This document shows, piece by piece, positions 9,198-17,985 of a DNA stretch of 59,123 nt. The stretch is from Rubritalea profundi (GTDB lineage Bacteria > Verrucomicrobiota > Verrucomicrobiia > Verrucomicrobiales > Akkermansiaceae). The position numbers were made by a program, and so were the translations under genes. The stretch lies in contig NZ_MQWA01000001.1 in assembly GCF_002954445.1 (NCBI RefSeq), positions 3,010,730-3,069,852 of the forward strand. The letters run 5' to 3'. Every line of letters starts with the position of its first letter. The first letter of the stretch is position 1. The notes below the pieces were generated by a model, which searched no databases, was not told the DNA's origin, and worked only from the letters and a program-made list of their open reading frames with translations.

Positions 9198-10757
9198 TTA
9201 GCTGAGTTGGTCTTCTACGAGGTTGATTTCTAATCCGAAAATATTTTCAAAGAGGTCGCCTTTGCTCTGCATAGCTAAGCGTTCGGCATGTGCATCTGCT
9301 ACACGAAGAAGGAAAATGTGGAGACGTCGCCGGCTCACGCGAATTTCTAGCTCGCTGACTCGGCCAGCATGAGAGCGTTCGAGGGCGTCGGCGATGCGGA
9401 GTAGGGATGCAAGTTTGGAGACTCGCATACGGTTGATCATATCGAGATCCTTGTAGGTCGAGTGACTTGGTTTCGGCAATGAATTGCGGTGATAGCGAGC
9501 GATGAGGGCGATCATTTCGACGTCATTGCGGGGGAGGCCGAAGATCTCGCTATTGAGGATGATGTATTGCGAATGTTTGTGGTGGGCTCGGTTGCTGATG
9601 AATCCACCGCATTCGTGGAGAATTGCGGAGATGTGCAAGAGTAGCGCATCGTGCTCAGTGAGTTTGTGGATATCTTGGAGTTGCTCGAAAAGTTGAAGTG
9701 AGAGATTTGCCACTTGGCGAGCGTGCTGCATATGGACCTTGTATTTTTTTGCGATTTTTTCGGCAGATCTAATCACCTCCATAGTGAACTCTCCGGATAG
9801 CGATGGGGTTAGGTTGAGGTCTTGGAGCAGTCCTAATTCGTAATCGCTCTCTGGGATATGGATGCGCTTAGGGGAGAATGCATCGACAACAGCTAGGTTG
9901 ATCTCAAGTGCTGGTAGAATTGCTTCGGCTGTCTGGTAGTCGACTCGATAGCTCTGGACTATTTCATCGTCATCTTTTTTCGCCGCTTTATCACAGAGAT
10001 GAGTGAGAGCTTCGGAGCTACATGACTTGTCTTTGAACTCTTTTATGAAGCTACGGAGTAATTGGATCTCGTAGCCGATGAGGACGATGTGTTCGATGTT
10101 AGCCTCCTGAAATTCTTCAATAATGGAATCCAAGGGGCCCTTGATCTGCGAGCGCACACTTTTTCTATAAGAATTTGTGCGCTCATTTTTGGCAATACTT
10201 TCTCCAGTTCTGTGAACTCCAAGCCGGTAGCTACTGTAGGAGGTGATTCGACCTTTCTGAAGTAGTATAGCGCGTGTGTTACCTGGACCTACATGAAGGA
10301 CCAGTGTGTTGAGTGAGCGCATGGATGGGGTGTCACTCACCCGCCTGCGGGTCTTCAGATAGATGAGGCGTGTCATTTCCCCATCGTCGAGAATCTCGAC
10401 ATCCATTCCGCAGCTGATGTGAATTCGATTGAGGAGGATCTCTTTGTTCGTTGCTTCTGAAAGGATGTTAGTGGCAACAACTCTCAAGTGGGCCATGCTA
10501 ACAGCAGCAACGAGTTCATCAATGCTTTGTTGGAATCCGGTAAGGATGTTGACACAGCGCTCGATTGTAGAGCGGTTGAGTTTTCCGCGACTGAAGACAT
10601 CGTGCGCGATAGGAACCGATTGTTCTAAGAAATCGATTTGTTCCGCCTTGCCTTCAGGGTTTTCTGTATAGATGAGTAAGGAAATTGAACTTGCGCCGAT
10701 GTGTATTGTTGCGCTAATCGGCCTTTGCGGTGGGAGGGGAAGCGAATCGGAACTCAT
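9198..10757 (-). CDS. ppx: Ppx/GppA-family protein with degenerate phosphatase motifs and C-terminal HD-like domain
   Basis: About 519 residues: an ASKHA-fold Ppx/GppA domain (about 15-310) and a helical HD-like domain (about 330-515). It directly precedes ppk1 and should act on polyphosphate or (p)ppGpp metabolism. The motifs are unusual. The usual phosphate-binding DIGSNS is HIGASS, the second phosphate loop (normally DIGGGST) reads HVGPGNT, and the glutamate-rich catalytic helix is GEMTRLIY. The C-terminal domain has LHECGGF where HD is expected, followed by the normal HHKHSQYII. Catalysis may be reduced or altered and the protein may be regulatory. The start is ATG 10757; a GTG six bases upstream is possible. 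Confidence 0.8.
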   Translation of the reverse strand: MSSDSLPLPPQRPISATIHIGASSISLLIYTENPEGKAEQIDFLEQSVPIAHDVFSRGKLNRSTIERCVNILTGFQQSIDELVAAVSMAHLRVVATNILSEATNKEILLNRIHISCGMDVEILDDGEMTRLIYLKTRRRVSDTPSMRSLNTLVLHVGPGNTRAILLQKGRITSYSSYRLGVHRTGESIAKNERTNSYRKSVRSQIKGPLDSIIEEFQEANIEHIVLIGYEIQLLRSFIKEFKDKSCSSEALTHLCDKAAKKDDDEIVQSYRVDYQTAEAILPALEINLAVVDAFSPKRIHIPESDYELGLLQDLNLTPSLSGEFTMEVIRSAEKIAKKYKVHMQHARQVANLSLQLFEQLQDIHKLTEHDALLLHISAILHECGGFISNRAHHKHSQYIILNSEIFGLPRNDVEMIALIARYHRNSLPKPSHSTYKDLDMINRMRVSKLASLLRIADALERSHAGRVSELEIRVSRRRLHIFLLRVADAHAERLAMQSKGDLFENIFGLEINLVEDQLS

Positions 10758-10867
10758 GCTCACAATATGTCAATCCCACGGGCGTCTTGCAATAAGCAAT
10801 CTGGCTTGGTTTGTGACGAAGTCGTTATGCTAGATATTTGGCTTGAGTTCCTGTGCCAATAGCGGAG

Positions 10868-11704
10868 ATGATAGATGGCATGTTAACCGATGAAGCAAGC
10901 GTGATGTATCGTGTCGAGCCTGGCGTGAAAATTGATCTAACCACTCAGGATCCTTCAGATAAGAGACTGTGGGAGAACGGCTCCAAGTCTGTCCATGCGG
11001 AATTGATGCTAGAGAAGTTAGATGAGCTAAAGGCTCTGCAGAATCTACTGTTTGCTGAGGGCAAGCAAAAGGTATTGATCGTAGTTCAGGCTATGGATGC
11101 GGGAGGGAAAGATGGTTGTGCAAAAAATGTATTTTCCTCAATGGACCCGCAGGGGGTGCATGTGAAGGCATTCAAGTCTCCGCATGAAGAGGAACTCGCT
11201 CATGACTTTTTATGGAGAGTGCACAAGGCTGTGCCGGCAAAGGGGATGATAGCAGTCTTCAATCGCAGTCATTACGAAGACATTATTGCAGTGCGAGTGA
11301 AGAAGTTATTCCCAGAGAAGGTGTGGATGAATCGCTATAGGCACATTGTAGATTTTGAGAAGATGCTCACAGATGAGGGAACTAAAATTGTGAAGATTTT
11401 TCTTAACATTTCGAAAGAGGAGCAAAGAGAGCGACTGCAAGCGAGGCTTGATGATCCAGCTAAGCTTTGGAAATTTGACCCAGGTGATCTAGCTGATCGA
11501 GCTCGTTGGGACGAGTTCATGGTTGCGTATAGTGATCTCATCTCAAAGACCTCCTATGACCATGCTCCGTGGCACGTCGTGCCGTCCGATAGAAAGTGGT
11601 ACAGAAACTTGGTGGTTGCTCAGATTGTGATCAACGCCCTCAAGGGCTTGAAAATGGAATTTCCTGAGGTGAAGTGGAATCCGAAAGATATGCACGTTAA
11701 GTAA
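10868..11704 (+). CDS. ppk2: Polyphosphate kinase 2 family (polyphosphate:nucleotide phosphotransferase)
   Basis: PPK2 enzymes use polyphosphate to phosphorylate nucleoside mono- or diphosphates. The single-domain product of 278 residues has the P-loop MDAGGKDG at 76-83, the lid-region arginines, and the Walker B-like motif VFNRSHYEDI. The closing PWHVVPSDRKWYRN segment is typical. It is divergent from the ppx-ppk1 operon, with only about 100 bases between them. Starts at GTG 10853 and ATG 10880 are also possible and none has a convincing Shine-Dalgarno. The stop overlaps the next gene as TAATG, implying translational coupling. The nucleotide preference cannot be read from sequence by eye. 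Confidence 0.92.
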   Translation: MIDGMLTDEASVMYRVEPGVKIDLTTQDPSDKRLWENGSKSVHAELMLEKLDELKALQNLLFAEGKQKVLIVVQAMDAGGKDGCAKNVFSSMDPQGVHVKAFKSPHEEELAHDFLWRVHKAVPAKGMIAVFNRSHYEDIIAVRVKKLFPEKVWMNRYRHIVDFEKMLTDEGTKIVKIFLNISKEEQRERLQARLDDPAKLWKFDPGDLADRARWDEFMVAYSDLISKTSYDHAPWHVVPSDRKWYRNLVVAQIVINALKGLKMEFPEVKWNPKDMHVK

Positions 11705-12126
11705 TGGCTGTATTTACCAAAGAGTTAGAATTCCAAACTAGCGGGAAAGGGACTTACGAAATTAGTCACGAAGTGGAACGAATTGTTGAGCAATCTAATG
11801 TTCGCCATGGAACTGTCACGATCTTTGTGAAGCATACCAGTGCCAGTCTAGTCTTGATGGAAAATGCGGATCCATCTGCGCGCCGTGATCTAGAGATGTT
11901 TTTTGATAAACTGGTGCCCGAAGATACTGACTATTTTATTCACACTTATGAAGGGGCCGATGACATGCCGTCTCACATACGAATGGCTTTGACTCGTAGC
12001 AGTGAGGTGATTCCTGTGCATGAACGACAAATGATGTTGGGGACGTGGCAAGGGATCTTTTTGTTTGAGCATCGAAGGGCTCCACATCGCCGCCGCATTG
12101 TAGTGACTGTGATGGGGGATTCATAG
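11704..12126 (+). CDS. yjbQ: YjbQ/UPF0047 family protein
   Basis: A 140-residue protein of the UPF0047 family, a trimeric beta-sandwich enzyme; E. coli YjbQ has weak thiamine phosphate synthase activity. Conserved features are the early strand GKGTYEISHEV, VKHTSASLVLMENADPS, the HIRMALTRSSEVIPV helix-strand and the C-terminal GTWQGIFLFEHR. Length is typical. The ATG overlaps the ppk2 stop by one base, and the next gene starts two bases after its stop, so it is in the middle of a compact operon. Family assignment is firm; cellular role is not known. Confidence 0.92.
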   Translation: MAVFTKELEFQTSGKGTYEISHEVERIVEQSNVRHGTVTIFVKHTSASLVLMENADPSARRDLEMFFDKLVPEDTDYFIHTYEGADDMPSHIRMALTRSSEVIPVHERQMMLGTWQGIFLFEHRRAPHRRRIVVTVMGDS

Positions 12127-12128
12127 AG

Positions 12129-12884
12129 ATGGACGAGCCTATAGATGTGTGGGTCAACTTTGACGTGGTTGATGAATGTGACGATTGGATAGTGGTCAAT
12201 AAGCCAGCGCCCTTGATTGTGCATCCCACGAGTAAGAAAGTTGAGCCCACCTTGTTAGGTGGACTGGAGCAGTTGTTGAGTTTTGATATTCAAAATGGAG
12301 CAAGGCTGTCGATCATCAACCGCCTTGACCGTGAGACCAGTGGTCTAGTCCTCGTGGCAAAGCGTAAGTTTGCGGCTCGGATGTTTGGTCGTGCAATGGA
12401 GCGTCGACTTTTCGAGAAGGAGTATGATGCCATTTGCCTTGGTTGGCCGGCTTGGGAGGAAAGGTCACTGGATGCCCCGTTGTTGCGTAAGGGTGAGTTG
12501 GAGTCATCTCCAATCTGGGTAAAACAAATGGTGCACCCAGATGGGAGGCCTAGCGAAACGTATTTTAGAGTAGTCAAGCGAGGGACGCACCGAGGGGTGA
12601 AGGTGAGTTTACTCAGAGTGTTTCCTAAGACGGGCAGGATGCATCAGATTCGAGTGCACGCAGCCTACCTCGGCCATCCTTTGGTGGGTGATAAAATTTA
12701 TGGTGAGGATGAGACGTGTTATTTACGCTATATTGAAGGCGGCTGGAGTGCTAAGCTTGCTTCTCAACTGTTACTGAAGCGTCACGCCCTGCATGCTTCT
12801 AGGATGGCGCTCACCCTCGATGAGGTCTCGTTGGAGTGGGAAATTGGCTTAACCAAGGATCTAGATGACTTTTTTGATGCGTAG
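12129..12884 (+). CDS. RluA-family RNA pseudouridine synthase
   Basis: A 251-residue pseudouridine synthase catalytic domain. The catalytic aspartate is D67 in NRLDRETSGL; the other family motifs LVVAKRKFAARM, TGRMHQIRVHAAYLGHPLVGDKIYG are present in order. There is no N-terminal S4 domain, so it resembles TruC/RluE-type short RluA enzymes acting on a tRNA or rRNA uridine. It starts two bases after yjbQ and 28 bases precede the next gene, making it part of the ppk2-yjbQ-rluA-nif3 run. The target position cannot be assigned. Confidence 0.9.
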   Translation: MDEPIDVWVNFDVVDECDDWIVVNKPAPLIVHPTSKKVEPTLLGGLEQLLSFDIQNGARLSIINRLDRETSGLVLVAKRKFAARMFGRAMERRLFEKEYDAICLGWPAWEERSLDAPLLRKGELESSPIWVKQMVHPDGRPSETYFRVVKRGTHRGVKVSLLRVFPKTGRMHQIRVHAAYLGHPLVGDKIYGEDETCYLRYIEGGWSAKLASQLLLKRHALHASRMALTLDEVSLEWEIGLTKDLDDFFDA

Positions 12885-12911
12885 AGTGAAGGGTTTTGGT
12901 AGTTCTTAGCT

Positions 12912-13670
12912 ATGGCTAGTCTGCGTGAAATTGAGTGCTATATAAATAAGGAGTTGAGGCTGGGGGAGATCCCAGATTACTCAGCGGCTCACAATGGGCT
13001 TCAGTTGTCAAACAATGGTGAGGTCACCAAGGTGGCAGCGGCGGTAGATGCCTCCTTGCCGGTAATTCGTAAAGCCATCAATGAGGGGGCTGACATGCTA
13101 GTCGTGCACCATGGACTTTTTTGGCAAGGTGTTCAGTGCTTAGTCGGGGCTCAGTACGAAAAATTTGCAGAGGCAATACATGCGAATCTAGCTATCTACA
13201 GTGCGCATATACCTCTCGATGTGCACCCCACGCTCGGGAATAATGCATTGCTTGCAAAAGCTATTGGCATGGAGAATGCCATCAGCTACCACGACTGGAA
13301 GGGCATAAAGCTGGGATTGCGGCAGGAGATGGAGCTAGAGTTTGAGGAGATGATTCAACGAGTGGAGATGGCTTTAGGGCAGGATGTTCATTTTTGCCGA
13401 GGTCGCAAAGAGCCGTCAGTGGGTGTGGTTGGTGTAATCACTGGAGGGGCTGGATCTGAAATAGCAGCGATGGCGGCACAAGGAATCGATACATTTATTA
13501 CCGGGGAAGGGCCGCATTGGAGTTACCCCTTGGCTGAAGAGTTGGGGGTAAACCTCATCTACGCTGGACACTATGCTACCGAGACTTTTGGAGTCAAAGC
13601 TCTCAGTGCTCAGATTGCCGAGAAATGGGGGGTTGTGCACACATTTATAGATCACCCTACTGGGATTTGA
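12912..13670 (+). CDS. Nif3-like dinuclear metal-centre protein
   Basis: A 252-residue NIF3/YbgI family protein forming, by family knowledge, a toroidal hexamer with a two-metal site. Metal ligands are visible as LVVHHGLFW near residue 64 and HIPLDVHPTLGNN near 105, and near the C-terminus as GHYATETFG. The family is often annotated as GTP cyclohydrolase 1 type 2, but its physiological reaction is unsettled. It is the last gene of the operon that begins with ppk2; a hairpin follows. Length and start (ATG 12912) are typical. Confidence 0.9.
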   Translation: MASLREIECYINKELRLGEIPDYSAAHNGLQLSNNGEVTKVAAAVDASLPVIRKAINEGADMLVVHHGLFWQGVQCLVGAQYEKFAEAIHANLAIYSAHIPLDVHPTLGNNALLAKAIGMENAISYHDWKGIKLGLRQEMELEFEEMIQRVEMALGQDVHFCRGRKEPSVGVVGVITGGAGSEIAAMAAQGIDTFITGEGPHWSYPLAEELGVNLIYAGHYATETFGVKALSAQIAEKWGVVHTFIDHPTGI

Positions 13671-13681
13671 CGTAAATATCT

Positions 13682-13718
13682 CACCCCTAGATACTTTGTC
13701 GAGTTGGGGTGCCTTTTA
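13682..13718 (+). terminator. Probable terminator of the ppk2-nif3 operon
   Basis: CACCCC (13682-13687) pairs with GGGGTG (13706-13711), followed by CCTTTT then a long A run. The loop is large and the T-run short, so it is plausible but not strong. Confidence 0.5.
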
Positions 13719-13847
13719 AAAAAAAAAGCTTAAATAGTCCTTGCTATCGACAGGTGAAAAATTCTATCTTGCAACTAGATATCACTGCTATGTGAGAGTT
13801 CTCTTTCTTGAATCAACATCGTTGAAGTTAAGATAGATTGTTAAGAA

Positions 13848-13866
13848 TTAGCTCTCGAAGAGCTAA
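13848..13866 (+). promoter_or_regulatory. Perfect palindrome in the leader of the export cluster
   Basis: TTAGCTCT (13848-13855), a 3-base centre CGA, then AGAGCTAA (13859-13866): an 8-bp perfect inverted repeat 26 bases before the ATG at 13893. With so small a loop it could be an RNA hairpin in the 5' leader or a dimeric repressor site. About 220 bases separate it from the previous operon; the promoter itself is not clear to me. Confidence 0.4.
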
Positions 13867-13892
13867 ACTCCACGAAACCAACCTAAGGAAAT

Positions 13893-14468
13893 ATGAAAAA
13901 CACAATGAAATACGCATTCGTAGGTGCAGTCTTCGCAGCCGCTGTGCCATTCGCAGCAGCTGCAGAGAAATCTGCTGCCGACGTGAAGAAGTGCAGCGCT
14001 GTTTATAAAAGCGCTTCAGAAGCCATCGCTAAAGATCCAGCTAAAGTACTCGAACTGGTATCTAAGCTAGTGGCGGCTAATGAATCCTGCGCCGCTGATG
14101 TCGTAAAAGCAGCCATCATAACAACGAAGGCAAATAAAGAGCTAGTTGCTCAAATTGTGGAGACCGCAGCAACTTCAGCTCCTAAACAAATTTCTCAAAT
14201 TGCAGCTGCAGCAACAGCCGTAGCTCCTGATACAAGCCCTCAAATTGCTGCAGTAGTGAACAAAATCAATGCTCAGCTAGGTACCGCCCAGTCAAATTCT
14301 GGTAAAGTGAACCCGAATTCATCTCCTGGTGGTCTAGGGAACAGCCCATCTTATGGAGGTTCTGCTCCTGGATTTTCCGGCCTAAGCACGGGTGCCGGTG
14401 CTGGAGCTGCTGGAGCTGCTTCAGGAAGTAGCGTTATCACTACTCCTTCTAAAGCAACTCGTAAATAA
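13893..14468 (+). CDS. Secreted alanine-rich protein of the polysaccharide export cluster
   Basis: 191 residues with an N-terminal signal peptide (MKNTMKYAFVGAVFAAA, cleavage near AAAAEK). The mature part is helical and alanine-rich (about 25-130, with two cysteines), then a Gly/Ser/Pro/Asn low-complexity tail of about 55 residues. I recognise no family. AAGGAA at 13884-13889 is a good ribosome site for this start. It is 13 bases ahead of the outer-membrane barrel gene and is probably in the same transcript, suggesting a periplasmic or cell-surface role in exopolysaccharide export. Function unknown. Confidence 0.75.
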   Translation: MKNTMKYAFVGAVFAAAVPFAAAAEKSAADVKKCSAVYKSASEAIAKDPAKVLELVSKLVAANESCAADVVKAAIITTKANKELVAQIVETAATSAPKQISQIAAAATAVAPDTSPQIAAVVNKINAQLGTAQSNSGKVNPNSSPGGLGNSPSYGGSAPGFSGLSTGAGAGAAGAASGSSVITTPSKATRK

Positions 14469-14481
14469 ATATAACTTATCT

Positions 14482-15675
14482 ATGAAGCTAATTAAAGTAT
14501 GTACTGTAAGTGCACTCGCTACCGGATCACTTGCTGCGCAAGGCATTTTTAATGTGTCACCAAACGATGGCATTACAGAGTCCATCCCTCTAGAAGTCAC
14601 TGGCACAATCAACTTCGGTTGGGATGATAACCTCACTCCAACAATCGAAGCTAACCGTGGTGATGAATCAGCCTACACGTCACTTAAAGTTGGGGCGAAT
14701 TACTTAAATATTGATCCACAGACCAATATTGATTTCAGCCTTAAGTTGGGAGTTCTTTATTACCTCGACAACATTGAGAATGCTGCAGCGAGTGACACTT
14801 ATAGTGATTCACAAGTATTGCTTAATGTTTCTCACAATGTGAGCGAACGCCTTCGTTTTTCCACACGAAACTATGTATTCTACGGGCTCGAGCCTGACTA
14901 TAACTACGGAGCAGTCAATGACCGCACTAATGAAGAATACCTATTCATGTCCACAGATAACTCAATGGGTTACAAGTGGACCGAGCGTCTAGGTACTTAC
15001 ACAGGTTTTAAGTATGACGATCTTAGCTACAGTGGCGGCGACACGCGTAATGATCGTAAGAGCCTGACTCTCTACAATCAATTCCGCTATGTCCTGTCTC
15101 CTCAGGCAATCGCTACTTTGGATTATCGTTACAGAATGGCCGATGTGAGTGGAGGACTCGATTCCGATAACCACAAGGTGCTTGCTGGTGTTGAGTATCG
15201 CTTGAATAGTACAGCGGTTCTTGTTGCTAAAGCAGGAGCTCAGTACCGTAAGGTTGATTCTCTTGACGCCTCTTCTGATCCAACATTTGAAATTGGTTAT
15301 ATGCAGCGTGTGAATGAAATGTTCCGCGTGCGTGCTGACCTTTCGTATGAGATCAATGATTATGGAACGTCTTTCCTCGGGAGTAATTTCGAGAACAATC
15401 AGGCATTCCGTATTTCACTCGCTGGTGATTACCACCTCTCACAGAAGTTGTACTTCACAGGTGGAATCAACTACGTGGCAAATGAATACTATGGTGGGCG
15501 CCCTGAAGACGAAGTAGACGTGCTCAACTTGAGCATCGGAGCTACGTACAAGATGATGGACAACCTTGCTGCGAACCTTAACTATAACTACACGAATTCC
15601 AGTGATGATGGTGATACACTTAACCGTGATTACGATCGTAACCGTGTGCAGGCTGGCTTAACTTACACATTCTAA
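14482..15675 (+). CDS. Outer-membrane beta-barrel protein of exopolysaccharide locus
   Basis: A 397-residue secreted protein. The true start is the ATG at 14482, giving signal peptide MKLIKVCTVSALATGSLAAQ. The mature part is a succession of alternating amphipathic beta strands rich in Tyr, Asn, Asp and ends with AGLTYTF, a terminal aromatic as expected of a BAM-inserted barrel. Such barrels accompany Wza/Wzc-type export loci and resemble the EpsL/BBP2 type. It lies between the Ala-rich secreted protein and the tyrosine kinase, and is closed by a strong terminator, so it may be an accessory pore or assembly factor for the polysaccharide. Confidence 0.75.
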   Translation: MKLIKVCTVSALATGSLAAQGIFNVSPNDGITESIPLEVTGTINFGWDDNLTPTIEANRGDESAYTSLKVGANYLNIDPQTNIDFSLKLGVLYYLDNIENAAASDTYSDSQVLLNVSHNVSERLRFSTRNYVFYGLEPDYNYGAVNDRTNEEYLFMSTDNSMGYKWTERLGTYTGFKYDDLSYSGGDTRNDRKSLTLYNQFRYVLSPQAIATLDYRYRMADVSGGLDSDNHKVLAGVEYRLNSTAVLVAKAGAQYRKVDSLDASSDPTFEIGYMQRVNEMFRVRADLSYEINDYGTSFLGSNFENNQAFRISLAGDYHLSQKLYFTGGINYVANEYYGGRPEDEVDVLNLSIGATYKMMDNLAANLNYNYTNSSDDGDTLNRDYDRNRVQAGLTYTF

Positions 15676-15711
15676 GTTAGCTAGCTTATTGTAGGCGTTC
15701 TTATATTTAAG

Positions 15712-15748
15712 AGCCTCATCTGTATATTTTACAGATGAGGCTTTTTTC
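15712..15748 (+). terminator. Strong intrinsic terminator after the barrel gene
   Basis: AGCCTCATCTGT (15712-15723) and its perfect complement (15731-15742) enclose a 7-base loop and run into a T tract. It separates the two secreted-protein genes from the kinase/export pair. Confidence 0.92.
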
Positions 15749-15812
15749 TTTGCCAGACGATACCTATTCCTATACTAGTTCCATTTGATTTCCAGCCGTT
15801 TACCGTTTGAAT

Positions 15813-17957
15813 ATGCAACCTAACAATTCTTTAAATACCTCCGATGCGACCCTCCATGCCGTCGATTACTTACAGATCTTAAAAAATAGGTATGGTATTA
15901 TTTTACTTACATTTATCTTAGTTGTTCTCACTGCTGCCGTTATTACTTATGTAATGCCAAAGAAGTATGAGGCGATCGCTGTGGTGAAGATTAATCCATT
16001 GGGTACGAATAACCAAGTTTTGGGAAGCGGTTCCTCAGCTCTCATGACTAGGCAGTTTTTCGGTACTGAGTTTAAAAAGATTGAGTCGGATGAAAATTTA
16101 AAAAGAGCGGCTGAGCTAGTTCAGTTGCCACAAAAAATGCAGATCTCAACCGATGAGGCTATTCTGGTACTCAAAGGTGGACTCTCGGCGAGGCAGGAGC
16201 GAGGTACCGACCTGATTGAGATTTCATTACGCATGGTGAAAGATAACCGTCAATACGTAAAGCCCGCCACGGAAGCTATCGCTCTGGCTTATAGCGAGAT
16301 GCGTATAAATCAAGAGACTAAGCGACGCGACAAAACACGCGTTGAATTGGCTAAGAAAATTCAAAAGTATGAGGATATTGTCGAAGATTATAGAACTAGA
16401 CTGCTAGAATTTTCGGCCAAGACTGGAATCTATTCACTAGATCGCAGCAGTGGTGGAGCTACTGATGTTGTTCGTCGTGATCTCCAGCAAGAGAATATGC
16501 TCTATGATGAAGCAGTGAAAGCTAGGGACGAATTGGAGCGACAAGTAAAGGACCTTGTAGGTCTTGATGATGAGACATTGATTTCTCACGTGTCTGGCCT
16601 CAATCGTCCTGAAAGTGCTGTCCTAGCATTGACGTTTCAGCAATACCAAGATGCTAAACGCGAACGTGCAGGAGTAATTGCTCAAGGATTAGGCGAGAAT
16701 CATCCACAGGTGAAACATCATGATTCTCAAATTTCAATTCTCAGAGAGACCCTAGATGCCAAAGTGCGGAGAGTAAGAGATTTACTTAAAGTGTTACTTG
16801 AGCAAGCTGGAGCCAAAATTGCTCGCCTCCAGATATCAAAAGACGCATCCCAATCAGATGCTAAAAACACAGCTGAAGATTACACGCGATTTCAGTCATA
16901 CCAAGATGAATACAAAGACTCAGTCAATAATCTGAATACTCTAAGAACGAGTAATGTGATTGAAGAATTGCAGGAGAATATGTCGATTGAGCCGATTGAG
17001 TTCTACTCATACCCGCAAGAGCCAGAAGTGGCTGATTACGTTTCTCCGAATTGGATTCTAAATATGGCACTCGGCAGTGTTGCTGGTATGATTTTTGGTA
17101 TAGGTATTGCCTTTTCTTTAGAGCTTATGGATACTTCAGTGAAAAGCTTGGAGGATGTAGAGAGGTACCTTCAGGTCCCAGTGCTTGCCGTAGTGCCAAG
17201 GGACGTGGGAGTGCTTTATAAGATGTCGACAGCAAGCCCGGATGCGGAAGCTTATAGAATTCTGAGAACGAACATCGAGTTCAACCGTCCTAGTCAGGAT
17301 GACAATGCGATCACGGTCGTTTCAGGTGGTGCCGGTGAAGGTAAGTCTACAACCTTGGTGAACTTAGCCTATATCTGTGCCCAAGGTGGCTATTCCACGC
17401 TGATGATTGATGCTGACCTGCGTCGTCCACGTCTCCACACATTCTTTGATATCAACAACAGCGTGGGACTGACTAACTATCTCACTACGACACTTCCGCT
17501 TGAAGATGTTGTTCTTCAAACATCAATAGAAAACCTCTACTTCATGCCATCAGGTATTTTACCGGCAGATGCATCTGGAATTTTAAATTCTCGCCGCATG
17601 TCTGAGTTGATACAGGAAGTAAAGAGCCGTTTTGATTTGGTTCTTGTTGATTCTCCTCCAATTTTAGGTGTGAGTGATGCCTCCGTTATTTCTAGTGAAG
17701 TAGACCTCACCATGATTGTAGTACAGCACAGGAAGCTGCCTCGCAATATGCTAGTTCGAGTCAAGCAGGCGGTCGAAAATGTGGGAGGCACGGTGCTGGG
17801 AGTTGTCTTGAATAACGTAGATTTACGCAGTGATAGTCAGTATCAGTATTATACGAGTTACTACACCTATTACGCCCCAGGTCAGAATAAATCTGCAGCT
17901 GCCGAAGCTACTGCTAAATCCAGTTCTGACTCGCCAAAGACTAACGACCTTTACTAA
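15813..17957 (+). CDS. Polysaccharide co-polymerase with bacterial tyrosine kinase domain (Wzc-like)
   Basis: 714 residues. An N-terminal Wzz domain is framed by transmembrane segments near residues 28-50 and 415-440, with a long periplasmic coiled coil between. The cytoplasmic BY-kinase domain has Walker A SGGAGEGKSTT (about 503-513), Walker A-prime DADLRRPRLH and Walker B LVLVDSPP. The C-terminus has a tyrosine cluster of seven Tyr within eleven residues (near 676-686), the autophosphorylation tail. Such proteins set chain length and gate export with a Wza-type channel, whose gene follows. The ATG at 15813 is preferred over a TTG six bases earlier. Confidence 0.93.
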   Translation: MQPNNSLNTSDATLHAVDYLQILKNRYGIILLTFILVVLTAAVITYVMPKKYEAIAVVKINPLGTNNQVLGSGSSALMTRQFFGTEFKKIESDENLKRAAELVQLPQKMQISTDEAILVLKGGLSARQERGTDLIEISLRMVKDNRQYVKPATEAIALAYSEMRINQETKRRDKTRVELAKKIQKYEDIVEDYRTRLLEFSAKTGIYSLDRSSGGATDVVRRDLQQENMLYDEAVKARDELERQVKDLVGLDDETLISHVSGLNRPESAVLALTFQQYQDAKRERAGVIAQGLGENHPQVKHHDSQISILRETLDAKVRRVRDLLKVLLEQAGAKIARLQISKDASQSDAKNTAEDYTRFQSYQDEYKDSVNNLNTLRTSNVIEELQENMSIEPIEFYSYPQEPEVADYVSPNWILNMALGSVAGMIFGIGIAFSLELMDTSVKSLEDVERYLQVPVLAVVPRDVGVLYKMSTASPDAEAYRILRTNIEFNRPSQDDNAITVVSGGAGEGKSTTLVNLAYICAQGGYSTLMIDADLRRPRLHTFFDINNSVGLTNYLTTTLPLEDVVLQTSIENLYFMPSGILPADASGILNSRRMSELIQEVKSRFDLVLVDSPPILGVSDASVISSEVDLTMIVVQHRKLPRNMLVRVKQAVENVGGTVLGVVLNNVDLRSDSQYQYYTSYYTYYAPGQNKSAAAEATAKSSSDSPKTNDLY

Positions 17958-17985
17958 ACTTATTTTTACCGCTAAACTACAGATT

